Of a stretch of DNA of 64,000 nt, positions 1-8,437 are shown in pieces. The translations under genes were made by a program, and so were the position numbers. The notes under the pieces were generated by a model. That model made no database searches and was not told the origin of the DNA. It was given only the letters and a program-made list of their open reading frames with translations. Numbering within the stretch: the stretch's first letter is position 1; the number at the start of each line of letters is the position of its first letter. The stretch is from Phycisphaerales bacterium. Its GTDB lineage: Bacteria; Planctomycetota; Phycisphaerae; Phycisphaerales; SM1A02. Location of the stretch: positions 1 through 64,000 of the forward strand of contig JABABM010000004.1 of assembly GCA_014238205.1 (NCBI GenBank), written 5' to 3'.

Positions 1-1
1 C

Positions 2-793
2 AAGTGAGATCGAGACACTGTCGGGGCCCTGACCGATCTGGCCACAGGACGACTCGCTGCAGAGAACATCTTCACCCTCCCAATCTCCACCAATCGCAAT
101 GCACTCCTCAGCTGATGCAAGGGTGCATCCATCATCCATGCAACATGCTCCAGTTGGATCGGAATCGGACGTTCCGAAGACGAGATCACAGGCCGCATAG
201 AACCCTTCGCCTACAGGGTCGATGCGTTGCCATATCACGTAGAGCACGTGCCTGCCTTCCCGTTCAGGCAGCACTGTTTCAAAGGAGTACTCAAGACCTT
301 CGAATGTCACTTCACCCAGGTCGAGTTCTTCCATCTGATTCCAGTTCAACGCAGTCGCTGGATTCCAGTCAGGAGTCGTCAACCATGCGCGAAAGACACT
401 TGGGTCATGGGGGGTGGAGGCATACCAGGTAAGCACACGTGGGCCGGGCACGACCTGGGTCGCAGGCCAGTCATCGCGAAGCATGTCAAGGCAGTCGTAC
501 TTGTCATTGTCAGCACTTGCAAGACGACCATCCGGGATGGTCAGGTGGTATGGAACCGAAGACTGGTACTGCGAATCTCCAGGGTGAAAATTGACCAGTT
601 CATGCCAGTCGTAGAAAGGCTGGGTGCCGCATGCGGCAATGGCTGCCTGTGCAGCTGCCGACTGGGGCTGCTCCGGACCCTCAAGGTAGATCGAGTACAC
701 CCTGCTGACAGGGTCCTTCATCGAACCATGGCCACAGGCAAATGTTGCAAGCAACAGGACAGGCAAGGTTCGCAATAACAAGTCGTAACGCAT
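2..793 (-). CDS. AA10-type lytic polysaccharide monooxygenase, secreted (partial, runs off left edge)
   Basis: Reading the minus strand from the ATG at 793 (preceded by GGAGGAG) gives 264 codons with no stop before the edge. Residues 1-21 form a signal peptide; cleavage before His22 leaves the mature start HGSMKDPVSR, the N-terminal histidine brace of copper LPMOs. Family landmarks follow in order: PDGRLASAD (88-95), second brace His129 in ASTPHDPSVF, FRAWLTTPDWNP, HVLYVIWQR (182-190) and the axial-Phe segment EGFYAACDLVF (196-206). These match the CBP21/AA10 pattern of oxidative chitin or cellulose cleavage; the substrate cannot be told from sequence. After the catalytic domain comes a Cys-rich linker beginning TGACC (214-218), also found in the dockerin protein at 29012-30529, so a C-terminal anchor may lie beyond the window. 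A lipoprotein reading (Cys20) is less likely because Phe sits at -2 and the brace His would be buried. Confidence 0.9.
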   Translation of the reverse strand, partial: MRYDLLLRTLPVLLLATFACGHGSMKDPVSRVYSIYLEGPEQPQSAAAQAAIAACGTQPFYDWHELVNFHPGDSQYQSSVPYHLTIPDGRLASADNDKYDCLDMLRDDWPATQVVPGPRVLTWYASTPHDPSVFRAWLTTPDWNPATALNWNQMEELDLGEVTFEGLEYSFETVLPEREGRHVLYVIWQRIDPVGEGFYAACDLVFGTSDSDPTGACCMDDGCTLASAEECIAIGGDWEGEDVLCSESSCGQIGQGPDSVSISL

Positions 794-1001
794 GATCATC
801 TCCTCCATCGAGTCCATTCGCACAAGGCGTGGCCAACTAATGGAATGGTTACGATCAAAAGGTGAAGGAGACGTGGATTCCTGTGAAGAAATGTTCATTC
901 AAAGAGGAACTGAACAGTTTGTTTCGATATCTCCAGGCCACATGGACCGCCTTCCTGCATTTCAGAACGCGGGTCGATCTCGCAGCGAAAAGTGTGAAAT
1001 C

Positions 1002-1493
1002 TCACCCCAGGGCGGCGTGCTCGTATTCCAACCGTGCCAGTTCATATGCCGAGGGTTCACCGGAAAATCGAACCTGGAGTTCCTGCTTGGCTTCCGAATA
1101 CTCCTGTCTGGACGACGCATCTGCCCGGAGGAGATCGCGGAACTTCAAGGAGTTGTTCCAGAACTCGCTTTCGAACTGGACCATGTGCAGTTTCACCACG
1201 CATCGACGATCGATGGACCGGGTGAAATAGCGACGACCGGCTATCCCATCCTCACCATGACAGCGATACCCGATGACTTTCAGGGGTTCAATGCACCCAC
1301 TTGCATCACGAAGATGTTCTACACCAACCAACAGGTCAATGGCTGGACGGCTTGGCAGTTTCTCGATGCTGGTACTGCCGACATGTTCGACGCCCACAAT
1401 CAAGCCGGGACATGCCGCTGTTATCCGTCCTGCTTCATCATCAAAGCAGGTTGCCAGGTCAGGAGACCATGGAATGAACTCGACAAGAGACAT
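1002..1493 (-). CDS. GrpB-like nucleotidyltransferase-fold protein (UPF0157)
   Basis: A 163-residue cytoplasmic protein with the GrpB/UPF0157 signature: the start MSLVEFIPWSPDLATCF, then VEHVGSTSIEKLPSRPAIDLLV, and the C-terminal FRDLLRADASSRQEYSEAKQ. The family has a nucleotidyltransferase-like fold; some members are fused to dephospho-CoA kinase, but no activity is established for stand-alone proteins, so none is claimed. The frame stays open upstream to a GTG at 1646, but the family normally begins at the motif used here, so the ATG at 1493 is preferred. It stands alone, pointing toward the LPMO gene with about 200 nt between them, and lies just downstream of the EF-hand gene on the same strand. 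Confidence 0.85.
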   Translation of the reverse strand: MSLVEFIPWSPDLATCFDDEAGRITAACPGLIVGVEHVGSTSIEKLPSRPAIDLLVGVEHLRDASGCIEPLKVIGYRCHGEDGIAGRRYFTRSIDRRCVVKLHMVQFESEFWNNSLKFRDLLRADASSRQEYSEAKQELQVRFSGEPSAYELARLEYEHAALG

Positions 1494-1671
1494 GTCGATT
1501 CCAAGACTCTTCCATGCTTCAAGTCCAGGACCAAGGTGTGGGTCGATTCCGATCGTCACAGTTCGCTCCATCGAGTAGTTCGATCTCACGTCCCAGCATA
1601 TGAAAAGCGGCCACTGATCGCCAATGGAATCCTGCAGACCCTGCACAATGGCTCAACCAAGGAGGACTCGA

Positions 1672-3651
1672 TCAGGGGCGGTTGCCGCCACCACCGGGTC
1701 CACCACCACCACCACCGGGTCCACCACCACCACCACCGGGTCCACCGCCGCCGCCAGGACCGCCGCCTCTGCCACCATCAGGTCCACCGCCGCCAGGTCC
1801 GCCACCTCTGCCGCCGCCAGGTCCACCGCCTCTGCCACCTCGACCGCCATCACTACCGAAGCGTTCACGCATTGCTCGAATCATTGCCATGCGTTCTTCC
1901 TCGTTGAGTTCCCCATCGCCGTCGGCGTCATATTGAGACATCATGGCTTCACGATCAAAATCGCCGGGCGGCCTGTCGCCACGAGCACGATCACGCCCGC
2001 CCCCGCCTCCAAACTCATCGAACAGGTCGTCTCCAAGCAGTGACTGGAGCCGGTCAAGGTACCGGCTGTCCAGTTCCCTTCGTTCATCCTCGACCTCGTC
2101 CATGGGATCCTCTGAATCGTCTTCACCACGACGGGAACCCCAGGGCATCTCACCATCGACTCGTCGCTCCAGGAACTCGAGTTCCCTCGGCGATTCGTGC
2201 TCACGAACGAGCATGAGGTGGCGAGTAAGCAGGGGCATTGATTCGCTCTCGTATCCAACTTCAAGCGAATCTATCGCGGCCAGCATCTCTTCGGCCAGCA
2301 ACTCGGATTCACGGGCTCGATCTATCAAGCGAGTGACGCGTGACTGTCGGTAAACCTGGGGATACCCCTCACGAAGTGCTTCCTTCCGAAAAGTGCCAGC
2401 TGTCTCTTCAGGCATGACGGATGTCAGAGCTTCGATGTACTGGTCATTGACGTTGCGAACCTGCTTCTGGTACTCAAGACGACGCTTGAGCAGTTGCAGT
2501 GCCTTGTCGTAGTCACTCAACCTCATTGAACTGTAGACATCGAGTTCGACGCTGTTGTCGTACTGTTGGCGGGCGACAAGTGCCGAGTCGAGATCGACCA
2601 CGTACGTGGAAAGCAGCTCGTCCACGGAGTTCCGGGTATCAGGGTCGAAACCGGGTCGTTCATCCCTGAGAATATTCGTCAGGTCGACCGACTCACCATC
2701 AAGTCGACCACGACGGAGTATTTTTTCCCTTCGAAGCGTTTGATGAAGTTCCGGCAGACGCTCAATCTGGCTCTCAATGAGCGTGGTTTCCAACTCCGAC
2801 GCAAGCGTGAGGCCCAGTTCATTCTTCCTGTTGACGAACGTCTGGACAATGCTGATGTTCAGTGCTGTCAATTCCCGCATCTCATCGGACTGCTCGAAAG
2901 CTTCACGAGCAGCGAAGTAACTCTGGTGCCCCTCGGACATGGCCTCCCGGAGATCGTCCTGATCCTGCTCAAGTTGAGCAATCATCTTCTCATCAACAGC
3001 TTCACCAGCCTCCTGCGAAGACCTGAGCTGTGCCATCTCGCGACGAATTTCCCGGCCTTCATTACGAATATCTCGGAACCGCTGCCGCATTTCATCCCGC
3101 TCGGCATTCATCTCATCCGTAGGCTCTGGCCTCGTTGCTTCGACATCCTCAAGTGAGAGATCCATCATTTCGACGGCATCCCTGAATGACGCGTCATAGT
3201 CCTCGAAGATCAACTCGATGATGGGCTCCTGGTCCTCGTTGATCTGGAGTATTTCCGCAACGTACTGCAGGTCGGACACCATGTAGTCGGGCATCTTGAT
3301 GTAGCGAAGTACATCACCGCCTCGGCCAAATCCTCGGCCCCCACCCCTGTTGTTGCCCCTGTTGTTGCCCCTGTCACGGGCCTGTTCTTCTCGCTGGCCT
3401 TCATCTCCTTGCCGAGCTTGATCCTTCATGTGTTGACCCAAGGCGGCACGTTCCTCCTGGCTGAGTTTTCCATCGCCGTCGGTGTCGAACTGATTGAGCA
3501 AGGCCTCTCGTTCGCTGGGATTAAAGGGATCCGTACCCGGGCGAGGGGCGTCTTGGCCAAGGGCTGTATTCAAACTGATCTGGCAGGTAAGAAGCACCAA
3601 GGTCATGCCAAGAACATTCGAGCAGGTAGATTTGAGTCTGTGTATCCGCAT
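1672..3651 (-). CDS. Secreted EF-hand protein with long helical core and Gly-rich tail
   Basis: 659 residues from an ATG at 3651 preceded by GGAGAG. An N-terminal signal peptide (about 1-33, ending near LGQ) is followed by a canonical EF-hand loop DTDGDGKLSQEE (56-67). A Gly/Arg/Asn-rich spacer comes next, then about 430 residues of charged, mostly helical sequence rich in Glu, Arg and Leu. A second EF-hand DADGDGELNEEE lies at 575-586, and the last 60 residues are a GGGPGGG repeat. The protein is therefore exported and likely binds calcium at both ends of a helical rod. It is divergent from an ECF sigma/anti-sigma/EF-hand operon starting at 3834, with only 182 nt between the two starts, which suggests common control. 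I recognise no enzyme family; a structural or metal-sensing envelope role is inference. Confidence 0.8.
   Translation of the reverse strand: MRIHRLKSTCSNVLGMTLVLLTCQISLNTALGQDAPRPGTDPFNPSEREALLNQFDTDGDGKLSQEERAALGQHMKDQARQGDEGQREEQARDRGNNRGNNRGGGRGFGRGGDVLRYIKMPDYMVSDLQYVAEILQINEDQEPIIELIFEDYDASFRDAVEMMDLSLEDVEATRPEPTDEMNAERDEMRQRFRDIRNEGREIRREMAQLRSSQEAGEAVDEKMIAQLEQDQDDLREAMSEGHQSYFAAREAFEQSDEMRELTALNISIVQTFVNRKNELGLTLASELETTLIESQIERLPELHQTLRREKILRRGRLDGESVDLTNILRDERPGFDPDTRNSVDELLSTYVVDLDSALVARQQYDNSVELDVYSSMRLSDYDKALQLLKRRLEYQKQVRNVNDQYIEALTSVMPEETAGTFRKEALREGYPQVYRQSRVTRLIDRARESELLAEEMLAAIDSLEVGYESESMPLLTRHLMLVREHESPRELEFLERRVDGEMPWGSRRGEDDSEDPMDEVEDERRELDSRYLDRLQSLLGDDLFDEFGGGGGRDRARGDRPPGDFDREAMMSQYDADGDGELNEEERMAMIRAMRERFGSDGGRGGRGGGPGGGRGGGPGGGGPDGGRGGGPGGGGGPGGGGGGPGGGGGGPGGGGNRP
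1675..1850. repeat. Low-complexity GGTCCACC-type repeat coding for a Gly-Pro tail
   Basis: On the + strand this is a run of CACC and GGTCC units. On the minus strand it encodes the GGGPGGG/GGRGGG tail of the EF-hand protein. Unit length is irregular and in multiples of three, as expected for slippage that keeps the coding frame. Confidence 0.85.
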
Positions 3652-3833
3652 CTTTTACTCTCCGGGGAACGAGTGAGCCTCTGGTCGCCATGGAACCGGA
3701 TTCCAAGTGCCGAGGGACACATGGTTGTACGCTTACGTACCACACAGCATCCCCGATGATGGCTGGAAAGGCCAGCCCAAGGCCCCTGAGTAGGCCTGGA
3801 ACCCCTTGCAGTTGCGATCCCGAGCCCCCACAC

Positions 3834-4397
3834 ATGGACATAGATCTACAAGCCTGTGCAGCCGGGGACCAGGAGGCATGGAGCAATTTCGTGACTGAAA
3901 CGGCAGGACTTGTCCTTGCTGCTGTACGGAGGACTGCCGGGAAGCAGCTTGACCACCCACAGATGCCGGATATCGATGATGTGGTTCAGTCGATCTATGT
4001 TCGACTTCTTGCCAACAACGGCCGATTGATGCTGAAATACGACCCTGAGCGGTCGGCCATATCAACCTGGCTGACACTCATCGCCAGGAGCGTGACGATT
4101 GATGTTCTGAGGCGGAAACGGCTTCCACAGGTGCCCCTGGTTGATCATGACCGACCAGAACAGTCACAGGGATCACCTGTGCATGGCAGTGGATCCTTGG
4201 AATCTGTTGCCCCAATGCAGGTCCTCACAGGCCGCCAGCGACTTGTTTTGACCCTTCTCTTCGAGGATGGACGCACGGTTGCAGAAGCAGCCCGTTTCCT
4301 CGGTGTGGGAGCACAAACAGTAAGAAGTACCAAGCACAAGGCCCTGGAACGCCTCAGAAAGCACCTGGGTCTTGAGAACAAGGCAGATGATGAGTGA
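3834..4397 (+). CDS. ECF-family RNA polymerase sigma factor
   Basis: 187 residues from the ATG at 3834 (MDIDLQACAAGDQEAW). Region 2 is visible as the helix around IDDVVQSIYVRLL and the segment STWLTLIARSVTIDVLRRKR; region 4 is RQRLVLTLLFEDGRTVAEAARFLGV followed by TVRSTKHKALERLRKHL. The frame is open upstream to 3690, but those residues are Pro/Cys-rich and outside the family, so the later start is used. It is followed after 65 nt by a membrane anti-sigma-like gene and then a CpxP/Spy-like EF-hand gene, the usual arrangement of an envelope-responsive ECF unit. The divergent neighbour is another EF-hand protein and a likely target. Confidence 0.9.
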   Translation: MDIDLQACAAGDQEAWSNFVTETAGLVLAAVRRTAGKQLDHPQMPDIDDVVQSIYVRLLANNGRLMLKYDPERSAISTWLTLIARSVTIDVLRRKRLPQVPLVDHDRPEQSQGSPVHGSGSLESVAPMQVLTGRQRLVLTLLFEDGRTVAEAARFLGVGAQTVRSTKHKALERLRKHLGLENKADDE

Positions 4398-4462
4398 ACC
4401 AGTCCTGATCCCGGGGACGCTCCCCGGGGATGACACGTATAACGTGGGGCATTGAGGAATCC

Positions 4463-4987
4463 ATGAAGAAACAAGATCAACATCCCGACAACGACTCGTT
4501 CGTCTATCAACTCTGGACCGAATCACTGTCCCCGGGCAGCGACCCCATCGATGTTGACGACCTTGCAGCCTGGTTCGAGGGTACGCTCGACGATGAGGCA
4601 CGAGACTTGATCGAAGCACGTCTCGCCCTCGACCCTGCAGGCCGAGAGCTTGTCGCGGAACGAGAAGTTCCTCCAACCCTCGAGGCCTCGGCCGAGTTGA
4701 TCGACAGGCTGGTATCGCTTGGAACCCGTGAAGAGCATCTCTCGTTCGAGTCCCATGCCCGCCAAGCCACGCATCGAGCCTGGTGGACCTCCTCCGGCAT
4801 TGCAGCAGCCGTTGCACTTGCCGCCCTGGGTTTCTGGACCGGCCAGCTTGCTGCGACGGATGCCGATCGGCTCGAACAACAGTTCCTTGCTGCAGCGACA
4901 TTCAATGTCTTTGATGGTTCCATCGATACGAACGCATTTGATGAAGCCATCGTGGAGATGACTCGAAACAACGAGGTGTCGCGATGA
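4463..4987 (+). CDS. Putative membrane anti-sigma factor
   Basis: 174 residues from the ATG at 4463 (GAGG eight nt upstream). The N-terminal 105 residues are soluble and acidic and include DDLAAWFEGTLDDEARDLIEARLALDPAGRE split by no gap; that 'xxW-E-G-x-L' plus 'DP' arrangement is typical of the cytoplasmic sigma-binding part of anti-sigma factors that lack a zinc motif. A single transmembrane helix follows at about 107-128 (TSSGIAAAVALAALGFW), leaving about 45 residues outside. It lies between an ECF sigma gene and an EF-hand CpxP-like gene and overlaps the latter by 4 nt. The assignment rests on position, topology and this weak motif; no conserved HxxxCxxC zinc site is present. Confidence 0.7.
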   Translation: MKKQDQHPDNDSFVYQLWTESLSPGSDPIDVDDLAAWFEGTLDDEARDLIEARLALDPAGRELVAEREVPPTLEASAELIDRLVSLGTREEHLSFESHARQATHRAWWTSSGIAAAVALAALGFWTGQLAATDADRLEQQFLAAATFNVFDGSIDTNAFDEAIVEMTRNNEVSR

Positions 4988-5748
4988 TGAAACGACCAAT
5001 CCTCCATATCCTGCTCGGCTGCTCGATCGTCTTCAACGTGTTCTTCATTTTCGGAGCAATGCAGTGGCGACCTCTTGATGAACAACGCCCGGGACATGCC
5101 GGCATGATCAACCGGGTCGTTGACACCATGAATCTGGATGAAGAACAGCGAGCTGCCTTCAAGGCCATGCGTGATGATTTCGAAGCTGAGACCGCTGTCA
5201 TCTCGGGACAGATCAACGAACTGGAAACAGCCATTGCCGCGCTTCTTGCCAGTGAAGATCCCGACCTGGAACAGGTTGATACCCTCGTCCAGCAGAAGAC
5301 GGCCCTCCGCAACGAACGTCGCAGGGCAGGCTCCGAACGATTCGAGAGCTTCCTCGCAATGCTGAATCCCGAGCAGCGCCATGAACTTGGCCGCCGCATG
5401 GAACAGCATCGACCCGAACGAAGACGTGATGACCGGCAACGTGTCCTCGACCGATTTGATCAGAACGGGAATGGCATGCTGGATCCCGAGGAGAAACGTG
5501 AAGCCGATGCATTCCTGGAGCAGCGACGCGCCGAGCGGGAAAGACCAATGGATGAATCACTCTTCAACCGCTTCGATGTCGACGAAGACGGGTTCCTCTC
5601 CCCTGGCGAAGCTGCTGAACTGGGGGCATTTCTCCAATCAGATCGACCAAGGCGGGGAGGGCCGGCTCGCGGCCCACGTTCACCGAGTGGTCCCCGTGGA
5701 CCACGACAACCCGGCGACGATGGACGGCAGCCCGAGGAAACTCCCTGA
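4984..5748 (+). CDS. CpxP/Spy-like periplasmic protein with two EF-hands
   Basis: 254 residues. An N-terminal hydrophobic segment (about 5-27) anchors or exports it. Residues 40-145 form a helical hairpin region rich in Glu, Arg and Gln (NLDEEQRAAFKAMRDDF, LNPEQRHELGRRMEQHR), resembling the heavy-metal-resistance/CpxP/CnrX-type periplasmic sensor fold. Two EF-hand loops follow: DQNGNGMLDPEE (159-170) and DVDEDGFLSPGE (198-209), then a Pro/Gly/Arg-rich tail. It overlaps the anti-sigma gene by ATGA and is the third gene of the sigma operon. In CnrYXH-like systems such a protein senses metal and controls the anti-sigma factor; here the added EF-hands suggest calcium sensing, which is inference. 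Confidence 0.75.
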   Translation: MMKRPILHILLGCSIVFNVFFIFGAMQWRPLDEQRPGHAGMINRVVDTMNLDEEQRAAFKAMRDDFEAETAVISGQINELETAIAALLASEDPDLEQVDTLVQQKTALRNERRRAGSERFESFLAMLNPEQRHELGRRMEQHRPERRRDDRQRVLDRFDQNGNGMLDPEEKREADAFLEQRRAERERPMDESLFNRFDVDEDGFLSPGEAAELGAFLQSDRPRRGGPARGPRSPSGPRGPRQPGDDGRQPEETP

Positions 5749-5784
5749 TTTCAGGATGGATGTAGATGTGACGTGTCGTATGCC

Positions 5785-6582
5785 CTAGGGCGACTTGGTG
5801 TTCTCATAGAGTTCCATCGCCTCGGGCATGAGTTCACGGAACTCCTCGATTCGATTCTCAGGGTTGGGGTGCGTGGATAGAAACTCTGGCGGTCGCTTTT
5901 CCTGGGCCGCTGCCATGCGTTCCCAGACGACAATGGCCTCGCGAGGGTCGTAGCCTGCCTCGGCCATCAGGAACAATCCCAGTTCGTCTGCCTCCCCTTC
6001 GTGGAGGCGACTGAATGGCAATGCAACTCCATACTGGCCTCCCACCCCCATGACCTGCATGGCAATCTCCCTCGTCCTGGAATCCGACCCACCGAGCACT
6101 GCTCCTCCGGCGGTAGCCACACCATTCATGACAAGAGCATGGCTCAACTGCTCTGCACTGTGATGTGCGAGGACATGTGCAATCTCGTGAGCAACAACGA
6201 CTGCAAGACCTGCTTCGGTCTCCGTGATCGGGAGAATACCGGTATACACCGCGACCTTGCCCCCGGGAGCTGCCCATGCATTGGCAACTTCGTTGTCATC
6301 GATAAGTACGAATGTCCAGTCATACTCTTCTGCATTGCTCGAGGGATACAGAATTTCTGCGGCCTCGACAATCCGATTCCCGATACGGCGAACCATCTTG
6401 GCCTGCTTGCCAGTATCGATGATCGTCGCCCCGGCTGTTGCTTCCTGGAAGGCCTCCTCTCCAAGTTCCCTCTCCTGCTCGGTGGAAACAATATTCATCT
6501 GTGCTCGACCCGTCCCGGCAACGGTTGAACACCCAGCGAGCAGCAGGAGGAGCATTGGCAGCAACAGGTGTATTCGCTTCAT
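5785..6582 (-). CDS. M48-family metallopeptidase, lipoprotein
   Basis: 265 residues from the ATG at 6582. A lipoprotein signal ends in LLLAGC (Cys18). The zinc site HEIAH (132-136) is followed by LAHHSAEQ and a downstream EGEADELG segment that supplies the third ligand, with C-terminal LSTHPNPENRIEEF, all typical of M48 peptidases of the BepA/LoiP type. Such proteins act in the periplasm on misfolded outer-membrane proteins. The frame is open upstream, but only this start gives a signal peptide. It lies 26 nt downstream of the HAD gene on the same strand, so it may be read from the same transcript; the preceding sigma operon is convergent and ends 36 nt away. Confidence 0.93.
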   Translation of the reverse strand: MKRIHLLLPMLLLLLAGCSTVAGTGRAQMNIVSTEQERELGEEAFQEATAGATIIDTGKQAKMVRRIGNRIVEAAEILYPSSNAEEYDWTFVLIDDNEVANAWAAPGGKVAVYTGILPITETEAGLAVVVAHEIAHVLAHHSAEQLSHALVMNGVATAGGAVLGGSDSRTREIAMQVMGVGGQYGVALPFSRLHEGEADELGLFLMAEAGYDPREAIVVWERMAAAQEKRPPEFLSTHPNPENRIEEFRELMPEAMELYENTKSP

Positions 6583-6608
6583 GCTCAAAGCATAGCCCGG
6601 TCTCAGAA

Positions 6609-7277
6609 TCAGGATGTCCTTTGAATGAAGAGGCAAGGCAAATCCTGGAGATCTTGAAGCACATGGGTGTGAGGGCATTGTCGAAGTTCCTCCTCCGTGT
6701 AGGACCCCGTTGCAACGCCGATGTTCCATCCACAGCCGGCGACATCGCCCATCTCCAGATCCCTGGGCGTATCCCCGACACAGGCGACACGATTGGGATC
6801 CAGCTGCCCTGCGCGGTGCATCGCCTCGATGACAAGGTCAGGTGATGGGCGACCCCGTTCAACCTCGTCAGAACCAACAATGACATCCATCGACCAGTTT
6901 CCTGCTGCACGCAGCTGCTCCGCGGTACTCGCATTGAACCCAGTCACCAGCCCGATGAGGCAGCCTGCTGATTGAAGTTCCTCGAAGACGCGATCGACCT
7001 CGGGAAAGATGCTTGGAGGAGATTCCAAGATTAATGCCTCAAGGGTCGAGGCGTATTCCCTGGACAATGCATCGGCCCCGGATTCATCTCGATCGGCCCG
7101 AGTGAGCAGTTCCGAGAAGACCTCGTTCTTCTTGCACCCGTAGCGGCTACGCAGCCAGGTCGGGTCACATGGAAGCGCTGCCTCGGCAAGTACGGAACGA
7201 TAGGCCTTGAGCGTCAAACCCGTATCTGCAACAAGGGTGCCTGCGATGTCGAAGAGCACCAGCAAGGGCATGTTCAT
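6609..7277 (-). CDS. Phosphonatase-like HAD hydrolase
   Basis: 222 residues of a HAD-superfamily phosphohydrolase. Motif I is LFDIAGTLV with nucleophile Asp10 and Ala12, a DxAGT form characteristic of phosphonatase-like (PhnX-like) members rather than the common DxDGT. The cap contains GCKKNEVFSELL, with lysines that could correspond to the Schiff-base Lys of true phosphonoacetaldehyde hydrolase; I cannot confirm the alignment. Motif II is GLVTGF, then GRPSPD and motif IV VGDTPRDLEMGDVAG. It overlaps the sialidase-like gene by 4 nt (ATGA), so both are co-translated with the FAD dehydrogenase upstream. No phosphonate transport or transaminase gene is nearby, so phosphonate use is not established. 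Confidence 0.88.
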   Translation of the reverse strand: MNMPLLVLFDIAGTLVADTGLTLKAYRSVLAEAALPCDPTWLRSRYGCKKNEVFSELLTRADRDESGADALSREYASTLEALILESPPSIFPEVDRVFEELQSAGCLIGLVTGFNASTAEQLRAAGNWSMDVIVGSDEVERGRPSPDLVIEAMHRAGQLDPNRVACVGDTPRDLEMGDVAGCGWNIGVATGSYTEEELRQCPHTHVLQDLQDLPCLFIQRTS

Positions 7278-8437
7278 GGCGTGGCCTTCGACGGACTGGA
7301 TTCGAGCAACGCCGAGTGCATCGCATCAAGTTCCTCCATCGTGAAGCGCATGCTGAGAATCCAGGGCGATTCCCCCTCGGTCCAGTGACCATAGGTCACC
7401 GCAACGATCGTGCCATCGGGCAGCAGTTCCAGAGCCGGGTAGGCACAATCCCATCGATGGTGATTGTCCTTCAATCGAACCCGGTACTGTCCTTCCCCCC
7501 CATGGATGATGTCATCCCATGAACCAACCCAACCAACCCAATCCCCCTGTGTCGGGCTCTCGTGGGTGGTATCACGAAACGAAATGAAATACCGCTCTTC
7601 AGGCAATGCAATGACCTGATGTCGATCGCCGGTCAAGGCCCCGGGCAGTTCAACCGGATCAGACCAGGTCCGCCCCTCGTCCCTGGAATAGATGATGAAA
7701 CTGTTGAGTACCCTCGAGTTCTCCCGCAGCAGCAAGGCGATCGTCAAGCCATCCGGCGAACGGATCAAGCCCCCCTCGCAGAGGTGTGCCGTCTCATGGG
7801 TCGTGATGACCTCCGGTTCCGTCCACGCCACTCCTCCGTCAGTCGAGGTGATGGCATAGACATTGAAGACACCCGTTGCTTTCCCCGAGTCATCGATGAA
7901 GCGACCATCATCGTGAAAGAAACACATGGCGCGACCATCGTCGAACTGGATGCAGTCCGACATGACCACGATGCCCCCGTAATCACCGATCGGTGCAAGC
8001 GGTGACCAGGTACTTCCTTCATCCGACGATGCAGCCATGCGAATCGGGTACAACCCCGTGAACATGAGGATTCTCTTTGAACCGTCGGGCATGCCTGTTT
8101 CATAGAGCGTCGGCACTTCCACGCTCGTGGCCCAGTTTGCCGGGGTTTCAAGGCGTTCCCCCCAGGTCCGCCCTCCATCCTCGCTTCGCTTCATCACGAT
8201 CGCACCTCGGCCATGCCCCTTCGGATACACGATGATGATGGTCTTTCCATCATCGAGCAGGTGCGTGCTGGGATGTCCCAGGTACTGCCCCGGTTCCCGG
8301 TCGACAACGACATGACGATCTAGGTCCTCATCGAGATCAATGACTGGAATGTCGTACCCACGTGACGGCTTTACGGGTTCATCCTGCACCGGGACAGGAG
8401 ACTGCAGCAGAAGGACCATGATGATGTGAAGGATCAT
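7274..8437 (-). CDS. Secreted sialidase-like (BNR/Asp-box) protein
   Basis: 387 residues with an N-terminal signal (about 1-19). Four Asp-box repeats mark a six-bladed propeller: SEDGGRTWGE, SSDEGSTWSP, STDGGVAWTE and SRDEGRTWSD. Other family segments are IVMKRSEDGG and the C-terminal RWDCAYPALELLPDGTIVAV (arginine and acidic residues of the active site region). Planctomycetes carry many such proteins; only some cleave sialic acid, so the glycoside substrate is left open. It overlaps both neighbours by 4 nt, between an FAD/Fe-S dehydrogenase and a phosphonatase-like HAD hydrolase, implying coupled expression of the three. Confidence 0.85.
   Translation of the reverse strand: MILHIIMVLLLQSPVPVQDEPVKPSRGYDIPVIDLDEDLDRHVVVDREPGQYLGHPSTHLLDDGKTIIIVYPKGHGRGAIVMKRSEDGGRTWGERLETPANWATSVEVPTLYETGMPDGSKRILMFTGLYPIRMAASSDEGSTWSPLAPIGDYGGIVVMSDCIQFDDGRAMCFFHDDGRFIDDSGKATGVFNVYAITSTDGGVAWTEPEVITTHETAHLCEGGLIRSPDGLTIALLLRENSRVLNSFIIYSRDEGRTWSDPVELPGALTGDRHQVIALPEERYFISFRDTTHESPTQGDWVGWVGSWDDIIHGGEGQYRVRLKDNHHRWDCAYPALELLPDGTIVAVTYGHWTEGESPWILSMRFTMEELDAMHSALLESSPSKATP

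Noticed and set aside
227-778. + strand open frames at the left edge
   Set aside because: They are the complement of the AA10 LPMO, which carries the histidine brace and conserved motifs.
2-793. LPMO as a lipoprotein through Cys20
   Set aside because: The lipobox is poor (Phe at -2) and cleavage there would block the N-terminal copper-binding His.
1675-1850. Short repeats as a possible CRISPR array
   Set aside because: Units are irregular triplet-based codons of one protein tail, with no unique spacers and no cas genes.
792-1907. Long + strand open frame across GrpB and the Gly-rich repeat
   Set aside because: It runs antisense through a clear GrpB-like gene and its His/Arg repeat is only the complement of the Gly-Pro tail; no ribosome site or domain.
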